Source: Faucicola osloensis_B (GTDB lineage Bacteria > Pseudomonadota > Gammaproteobacteria > Pseudomonadales > Moraxellaceae). Taken from it: a stretch of DNA of 64,000 nucleotides. A program made the position numbers and the translations under genes. This document shows, in pieces, positions 58,949-64,000 of this stretch. The stretch spans positions 558,001 through 622,000 of the forward strand of contig CAXORL010000001.1 of the NCBI GenBank assembly GCA_964211495.1, in the 5' to 3' direction. The notes under the pieces were generated by a model. It saw only the letters and a list, made by a program, of their open reading frames with translations, was not told where the DNA came from and did no database searches. The stretch's first letter is position 1; every line of letters starts with the position of its first letter.

Positions 58949-61255
58949 ATGGATAAATTATCGCCGACCAACAATGGCTTATCAGACAAAGAATTATTTG
59001 AACAAGCCGCCTTGCATTATCATGCCAATCCACGCCCAGGTAAAATTTCTGTTACCCCCATCAAGGCACTTGCCAACCAACGGGATTTGGCACTTGCCTA
59101 TTCGCCTGGCGTTGCCGTACCTTGTCTAGAAATTGAAAAAGACCCAAAAAAAGCCGCGCTTTATACCGCTCGTAGCAACTTAGTCGGCGTGGTGACAAAT
59201 GGTACCGCTGTTTTAGGATTGGGGAATATCGGTCCTTTGGCGTCAAAACCTGTGATGGAAGGTAAAGGCGTGCTGTTCAAAAAATTTGCAGGCATTGATG
59301 TGTTTGACATTGAAGTAGCACAAAACGATCCGGATAAATTCATCGAAGCGATTGCCTCTTTAGAGCCTACCTTCGGCGGTATCAATCTTGAAGATATCAA
59401 AGCCCCTGAGTGTTTTTATATCGAAAAAGAATTGCGTAAACGCATGAATATCCCTGTGTTCCATGATGACCAACATGGTACCGCGATTATTGCGTCGGCC
59501 GCGTTATTAAACGCGCTACAAATTACCGGCAAAAAAATCGAAGATATCAAAATTGTGGTATCTGGTGCAGGTGCCGCAGCGATTTCTTGTTTAGATTTGA
59601 TTTGTGCGTTGGGCGCAAAAAAAGAACACATCTTTGTCGGCGATTCAAAAGGCATCATCACCAGCAACCGAGCAAACCTCGATGAGTCAAAACAGCGTTA
59701 TGCCCGCGATACTGAAGCCAAAACCTTATCGGATGTGATTGAAGGCGCGGACATGTTCTTAGGTCTATCTGCCGCTGGTATGCTGACCCAAGATATGGTA
59801 AAACGCATGGCACAAGATCCCATTATCTTTGCTCTAGCCAATCCAAACCCAGAAATCCTACCTGAAGATGCCAAAGCGGTGCGTCCCGATGCGATTATTG
59901 CCACAGGTCGCTCTGACTATCCAAACCAAGTCAACAACGCACTGTGTTTCCCTTATATCTTCCGTGGGGCGCTTGATGTCGGTGCCACAACCGTCAACGA
60001 AGAAATGAAAATTGCCTGCGTGCGAGCCATTGCTGCCATGGCACATGTAGAAGCCACCCCACAAAAAGGTCAAAAAACGGTGGATGAAACCAAACGTTTT
60101 GGTCGTGAATACTTAATTCCGGGACCGCTAGAGCCAAATTTGATTTTGGAAATTGCACCAGCGGTTGCCAAAGCGGCGATGGATTCTGGCGTTGCCACGC
60201 TACCCATCGAAAATATGCGTGCTTATCGCGATAAACTCTCAGAGTTTGTTTATAACTCTGCCTTCTTGATGAAACCTATTTTCACCCGTGCCAAACAAGA
60301 AGCAAAACGTATCGTTTACTGTGAAGGTGAGGATGAAAACGTATTACGGGCAGTGCAAGTGGTGGTGGATGAAGGCTTGGCAAAACCTATCTTGGTCGGT
60401 CGTCCAACCATTATTGCCAACCAAATCCAGCGGTTGGGCTTACGTATGGTGGCAGGTGAAAATTATGACCTAGTCAACATCGAAAGCGACCCACGTTACA
60501 AAGACTACTGGCAGTTTTATTATGAGATGAACAAACGCAATGGTGTGACGGTTGAGTTGGCACGTCGTGATGTTCGCCGTAAAACTTCTTTGATTGGCGC
60601 GCTAATGGTTGAACGTGGCGATGCCGACGGTATGATTTGTGGTACCTTTGGTTCATACCACTTGCACTTAAACTACGTGCAAAACGTCATCAAAAAACAC
60701 GCGGATGCTAAAGATTTTTATGCGTTAAATGCCTTATTAATTCAAGGTCGTAACTTGTTCATCGCTGACACTTATGTGCATGAAGACCCAACCGCTGAAC
60801 AACTAGCGGAAATGACAGTATTAGCAGCGCAAGAAGTCCGCCGCTTTGGTCTTGAACCGCGTGTGGCATTGCTATCACATTCAAACTTTGGTTCGTCTGA
60901 CTTTGAAAGCGCTAAAAAAATGCGTCAAGTCTATGATTTACTGAACGATATGAATGTTGATTTTGAGTTTGATGGCGAAATGCATGGTGATACCGCGCTT
61001 GATGACCGTATCCGCCATACCTCATTCCCATTTAGCAAGCTTACGGGTTCAGCTAACCTGCTCATCATGCCAGACTTAGATGCGGCTAACATCGCATTTA
61101 ACTTGCTAAAAACGGCGACCAATAGTGTGACTGTCGGTCCATTGTTATTGGGTGCGCAAAGACCTGTTCATATCTTGACATCCTCTGCGACAGCACGTCG
61201 TATCGTCAATATGACAGCCGTAGCGGTAACGCAAGCACAAGAATTGGCAAAATAA
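58949..61255 (+). CDS. maeB: NADP-type malic enzyme MaeB with phosphotransacetylase-like domain
   Basis: A 768-residue hybrid protein converting malate to pyruvate and CO2 with NADPH formation. The malic enzyme half shows LALAYSPGVAVPCLEIEKDP, GLGNIGPLASKPVMEGKGVLFK, VFHDDQHGTAIIASAALLNAL and an NAD(P) motif VVSGAGAAAISCLDL. From about 440 (FTRAKQEAKRIVYCEGEDENVLRAVQ) it is a phosphate acetyl/butyryltransferase-like domain, regulatory in MaeB. The family is usually near 760 residues, so the protein is full-length. A strong terminator follows. Confidence 0.96.
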   Translation: MDKLSPTNNGLSDKELFEQAALHYHANPRPGKISVTPIKALANQRDLALAYSPGVAVPCLEIEKDPKKAALYTARSNLVGVVTNGTAVLGLGNIGPLASKPVMEGKGVLFKKFAGIDVFDIEVAQNDPDKFIEAIASLEPTFGGINLEDIKAPECFYIEKELRKRMNIPVFHDDQHGTAIIASAALLNALQITGKKIEDIKIVVSGAGAAAISCLDLICALGAKKEHIFVGDSKGIITSNRANLDESKQRYARDTEAKTLSDVIEGADMFLGLSAAGMLTQDMVKRMAQDPIIFALANPNPEILPEDAKAVRPDAIIATGRSDYPNQVNNALCFPYIFRGALDVGATTVNEEMKIACVRAIAAMAHVEATPQKGQKTVDETKRFGREYLIPGPLEPNLILEIAPAVAKAAMDSGVATLPIENMRAYRDKLSEFVYNSAFLMKPIFTRAKQEAKRIVYCEGEDENVLRAVQVVVDEGLAKPILVGRPTIIANQIQRLGLRMVAGENYDLVNIESDPRYKDYWQFYYEMNKRNGVTVELARRDVRRKTSLIGALMVERGDADGMICGTFGSYHLHLNYVQNVIKKHADAKDFYALNALLIQGRNLFIADTYVHEDPTAEQLAEMTVLAAQEVRRFGLEPRVALLSHSNFGSSDFESAKKMRQVYDLLNDMNVDFEFDGEMHGDTALDDRIRHTSFPFSKLTGSANLLIMPDLDAANIAFNLLKTATNSVTVGPLLLGAQRPVHILTSSATARRIVNMTAVAVTQAQELAK

Positions 61256-61272
61256 TTTTGTGTTGATTGATA

Positions 61273-61304
61273 AAACCAGTTTAGTGCTCTAAACTGGTTT
61301 TTTT
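61273..61304 (+). terminator. Intrinsic terminator of maeB
   Basis: Perfect 12-bp arms AAACCAGTTTAG and CTAAACTGGTTT around TGCT, followed by Ts, 17 bases after the stop. Confidence 0.93.
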
Positions 61305-61338
61305 ATGGGTTTAATTTAGTTAAAACATCGGAGTGGTC

Positions 61339-62520
61339 ATGCAAGTTTATTTGGTCGGTGGTGCGGTACGCGATTATGTATTAGCGCGAGAGGTTACTGA
61401 ACACGATTATGTGGTGGTCGGCGCAACGCCTGAGCAGATGCTTGAACTGGGATTTTCGGAGGTAGGTGCCGATTTTCCGGTTTTTTTACATCCAAAGACC
61501 CATGACGAATATGCACTGGCTCGCACGGAACGCAAAAGTGGTAACGGCTATCTGGGTTTTAACGTACACGCTGACGCCGCTGTCACCTTAGAAGAGGATT
61601 TAGTCAGGCGCGATCTTACTATCAATGCCATGGCCATACAAGTCAATGGGTTGTTTGACAATGGTTTTAAACGGGGCAAATTTGATGCGCGCGATATCAT
61701 CGACCCGTATGGTGGCTTAGCAGACATTGAGCAAAAAAAATTACGCCATGTGTCCGCCGCTTTTGCAGAAGATCCGGTACGTGTATTGCGCCTTGCCCGT
61801 TTTGCCAGTCGTTATGCCCCGCTCGGATTTACAGTCGATGAAACAACCGCTAAACTTACCAGTCAAATGAAAGCTGCGGGTGAGCTCAATCATCTTGTCG
61901 CTGAGCGGGTATGGTCAGAGACGTCAAAAGCGTTAACGCAGGCTTGGTCGGATATTTATTTTGACACGCTTTATCAGCTCAATGTCCTCGATGTTATTAT
62001 GCCAAAACTGTATCAAGCATCGATTGATAATCCTAGCCAATGGCAATTGATGCTATCTGCTCTGCGAATGGCGGGAGAGCAACAAGCCGACAACGTCATG
62101 AAATTCGCCATTATAGCCACCTGCTTTAAGTCTCACCAGCCATACAATAATCAAACCACTGATTATTTAGAATTTTGCCAAGGTTTAAAGGTACCAAAAA
62201 ACGCTGAGCGATTGGGGTTATTTATTCTTGAGCATTTTGATGAATTAAAAAATTTCGATCACTTAAATGCAGACCCATTATTTGCGCTGTTAAGATTGAG
62301 TAATAGCCTTAAAGACACCTCACTTTTCGAGCAAGCCTTACAAGTCATTCATCTTTATCAACAGGTCAAACAAAGCGCGCTGTTAGCCACCATCAAAACG
62401 CAATTAACTCAAATTTCTGCCAAAGATGTGGCAAGTGAGTTGACCGGCAAACACATCGGCGAAGCCATTGATAAGTTAAGGTTGCAAAAACTTAAGGAAA
62501 TTTTAAATCACCCACGATAA
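61339..62520 (+). CDS. cca: CCA-adding tRNA nucleotidyltransferase
   Basis: A 393-residue class II nucleotidyltransferase that adds or repairs the 3' CCA of tRNA. MQVYLVGGAVRDYVLAREVTEHDYVVVG holds the GGxVRD motif and metal-binding DxD equivalent (EHDY); ARTERKSG, EEDLVRRDLTINAMAI and EDPVRVLRLARFASRY follow. The C-terminal half lacks an evident HD phosphohydrolase motif (the region reads KFAIIATCFKSH where gamma-type enzymes have an HDxGK-like site), so only the transferase seems intact. The ATG at 61339 has GGAG; an in-frame GTG two codons before is possible. aroQ follows 13 bases later. Confidence 0.94.
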   Translation: MQVYLVGGAVRDYVLAREVTEHDYVVVGATPEQMLELGFSEVGADFPVFLHPKTHDEYALARTERKSGNGYLGFNVHADAAVTLEEDLVRRDLTINAMAIQVNGLFDNGFKRGKFDARDIIDPYGGLADIEQKKLRHVSAAFAEDPVRVLRLARFASRYAPLGFTVDETTAKLTSQMKAAGELNHLVAERVWSETSKALTQAWSDIYFDTLYQLNVLDVIMPKLYQASIDNPSQWQLMLSALRMAGEQQADNVMKFAIIATCFKSHQPYNNQTTDYLEFCQGLKVPKNAERLGLFILEHFDELKNFDHLNADPLFALLRLSNSLKDTSLFEQALQVIHLYQQVKQSALLATIKTQLTQISAKDVASELTGKHIGEAIDKLRLQKLKEILNHPR

Positions 62521-62533
62521 AGGAAGCATCATC

Positions 62534-63022
62534 ATGACAACAACAGCAATGGCAACAAAGACCCAACTAACCCATGTGTTAGTATTAAATGGTCCCAATC
62601 TTAATTTGCTTGGCAAGCGAGAACCAGAAATCTACGGATTTCAAACCCTACAACATATTGAAGATGATATAAGACAACTAGCCAGCAATCATCAAGTTAA
62701 ACTCACCTGTTTTCAAACAAATCAAGAATCTGCTCTCATTGATAAAATCCATCATCACGGTTTATTGACCACAAATCCTGACGAGCAGATTGATGCGATT
62801 ATCATCAATCCCGCTGCCTTTACTCACACATCGGTGGCAATTCGCGATGCCTTACTCGCCGTGAATAAACCTTTTATAGAAGTACATCTTTCCAACATTC
62901 ACACGCGTGAGCGATTTCGACAGCATTCTTATTTTAGCGATAAAGCTGAAGCCGTCATCTGTGGTATGGGCGCTTTTGGTTATACCGCAGCGTTTAATTA
63001 TCTGGTTCAAAAATATCAGTAG
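62534..63022 (+). CDS. aroQ: 3-dehydroquinate dehydratase, type II
   Basis: A 162-residue dodecameric enzyme of the shikimate pathway. VLVLNGPNLNLLGKREPEIYG with the catalytic Tyr (in EIYG), FQTNQESALIDKIH, IINPAAFTHTSVAIRDAL and PFIEVHLSNIHTRERFRQHSY are diagnostic. AAAGGA precedes the ATG; the first ten residues are Thr/Met-rich and variable. It may be co-transcribed with cca. accB follows after 168 bases, the frequent aroQ-accB-accC order. Confidence 0.96.
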   Translation: MTTTAMATKTQLTHVLVLNGPNLNLLGKREPEIYGFQTLQHIEDDIRQLASNHQVKLTCFQTNQESALIDKIHHHGLLTTNPDEQIDAIIINPAAFTHTSVAIRDALLAVNKPFIEVHLSNIHTRERFRQHSYFSDKAEAVICGMGAFGYTAAFNYLVQKYQ

Positions 63023-63070
63023 CAATACAATTTAGCCTAAAATCAATAGCAACATGGCAGCAAATTTTAA

Positions 63071-63086
63071 GTGTACAAACGTACAC
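63071..63086. promoter_or_regulatory. Inverted repeat upstream of accB
   Basis: GTGTACAAACGTACAC has perfect six-base arms around AAAC, in the aroQ-accB gap and 105 bases before accB. It may be an operator for the acetyl-CoA carboxylase genes; the factor is unknown. Confidence 0.4.
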
Positions 63087-63190
63087 AAATATACCCTGCT
63101 ATATCTATTTATTTTAGAAAAATCTTGTTACAATACGGCAATCTATGAATTAGTTGTCTATGAAGCGTATAATTTTAAGGTAGTTAGGAT

Positions 63191-63610
63191 ATGGATATAA
63201 GTAAAATCAAACAACTTATTGACTTAATGGAAGAGCGAACGTTAGCAGAATTAACCGTACAAGATGGCGATAAAAAGGTCTCTATTTCACGCCATTTACC
63301 GCAAGCGAATATTCAACCCGTCACAGCAACTACAGCCACCACGACAACCGCTAACGCTGCCCCTGTAAAATCTGGCATGGTAGAAACATCACCGATGGTT
63401 GGGGTTTATTATGTTGCACCGAGCCCTAATGACGCGCCATTTATCAAGGTGGGTCAACAAGTAAAAGCAGGCGATAGTTTGGGTATTATTGAAGCCATGA
63501 AAATCATGAACCCGCTTGAAGCAACCCAAAGCGGTATCATTGCAGAAATCTTGGTACAAAACGGCGATGTGGTGCAATTTGGTCAACCGATTGTCCGTTA
63601 CGAGTCTTAA
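63191..63610 (+). CDS. accB: Biotin carboxyl carrier protein of acetyl-CoA carboxylase
   Basis: A 139-residue BCCP subunit for the first step of fatty acid synthesis. MDISKIKQLIDLMEERTLAELTV is the usual start, then a Thr/Ala linker, and the biotinyl domain with the biotin-acceptor lysine in IIEAMKIMNPLEA. The end QFGQPIVRYES is typical. accC starts 56 bases downstream. Confidence 0.96.
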   Translation: MDISKIKQLIDLMEERTLAELTVQDGDKKVSISRHLPQANIQPVTATTATTTTANAAPVKSGMVETSPMVGVYYVAPSPNDAPFIKVGQQVKAGDSLGIIEAMKIMNPLEATQSGIIAEILVQNGDVVQFGQPIVRYES

Positions 63611-63666
63611 TTTTTAACTTTTTGGTTTATTTGAAGTTTGATTATCGATAAAAATTAGGGATAGCA

Positions 63667-64000
63667 ATGATAAAAAAATTACTGATCGCCAATCGTGGTG
63701 AAATTGCGCTTCGCATTGTTCGCGCTTGTAAGCAGCTTGGCATCCAAACGGTGGGCGTATACTCAACTGCAGATGACAACTTGATGCACCTTCGATTCGT
63801 TGACGAATCCATCTGTATTGGCAAGCCCAATGCCAGTCAAAGCTATCTCAATATCGATACTATCTTAACAGCCGCAGAAATCTCTGGCGCTGATGCTATT
63901 CATCCAGGTTATGGGTTTTTATCTGAAAATGCTGAATTTGCCGAACGCGTGGAAGAGGCAGGGCTAACCTTTGTAGGTCCTGCGCCTGAGCACATTCGCT
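63667..64000 (+). CDS. accC: Biotin carboxylase AccC, N-terminal part (cut by window edge)
   Basis: The first 111 residues read MIKKLLIANRGEIALRIVRA and include GVYSTADDNLMHLRFVDESI, SYLNIDTILTAAEISGADAI and HPGYGFLSENAEFAERVEEA, all standard for biotin carboxylase. It carboxylates the biotin on AccB using ATP and bicarbonate. The reading frame continues beyond the window; a start context of GGGATAGCA precedes the ATG. Confidence 0.96.
   Translation, partial: MIKKLLIANRGEIALRIVRACKQLGIQTVGVYSTADDNLMHLRFVDESICIGKPNASQSYLNIDTILTAAEISGADAIHPGYGFLSENAEFAERVEEAGLTFVGPAPEHIR

Noticed and set aside
58949..61255. maeB with phosphotransacetylase domain as an unusual fusion
   Set aside because: It is the standard MaeB architecture.
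1..64000. tRNA, rRNA, riboswitch or mobile element
   Set aside because: All gaps are short; I found no cloverleaf-like sequence, rRNA stretch, transposase, integrase or recognisable riboswitch core by reading.

Overview
The window is a chromosomal segment of a gammaproteobacterium of the family Moraxellaceae (Moraxella, Psychrobacter or Acinetobacter relatives); a Moraxella osloensis-like organism is my best guess. The basis is AT-leaning DNA with strong SD-ATG starts, the fused tyrA/aroA gene behind pheA-hisC, the rubA-rubB pair, a PilR regulator, a two-domain PPK2-type phosphotransferase and a complete isc operon. Species assignment is inference. I see no phage, integrase, transposase, CRISPR, rRNA or tRNA. 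Almost everything is core housekeeping DNA with a few lineage-specific genes between conserved blocks.

Layout: 1-106, start of pntA. 329-5925, rnz, a Kazal-like lipoprotein, pilR, and a rarD-folB-folK unit. 6045-11415, aromatic amino acid operon pheA-hisC-EamA transporter-tyrA/aroA. 11823-16478, transaldolase, apt, then rubredoxin, rubredoxin reductase and an alpha/beta hydrolase. 16483-20807, ubiquinone genes ubiE-ubiJ-ubiB behind a small family gene. 21030-24795, polyphosphate:AMP phosphotransferase and PpiD. 24932-30862, iscRSUA-hscBA-fdx. 31089-36442, an SCP2-like membrane protein, HU, a six-LysM lytic transglycosylase and a small exported protein. 36774-41658, yajC-secD-secF and azlCD. 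41702-44958, pyrD-cvpA-purF. 45239-50669, tolQRAB followed, where pal normally sits, by a lipoprotein paralogue of TolB and a small membrane protein. 50972-53621, three poorly characterised genes. 53893-64000, a LysR regulator, lipB, an RTX metallopeptidase-like protein, selO, maeB, cca, aroQ, accB and the start of accC.

The most unusual signal is not a gene. The window is full of short, degenerate tandem duplications of 12-26 bp. Inside genes the units are multiples of three and sit in linkers or termini (PilR, RarD, RubB, PAP, FolK-like, DUF805 protein). At gene ends the duplicated unit repeatedly includes the stop codon itself (Kazal lipoprotein, PAP, transaldolase, AzlC, CvpA, TolR, TolA, LysR) and there the length is often not a multiple of three, so stops are repeated in other frames. 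Leaders of pheA, apt, purF, tolQ and the DUF805 gene carry further arrays.

Other points worth a second look are the RTX/HELGH protein, the TolB-like lipoprotein in the pal position, the SCP2-like anchored protein beside the isc operon, the back-to-back IscR-like operator, and the EamA transporter embedded in the aromatic operon. I did not find a clear new multi-gene defence or secretion system.
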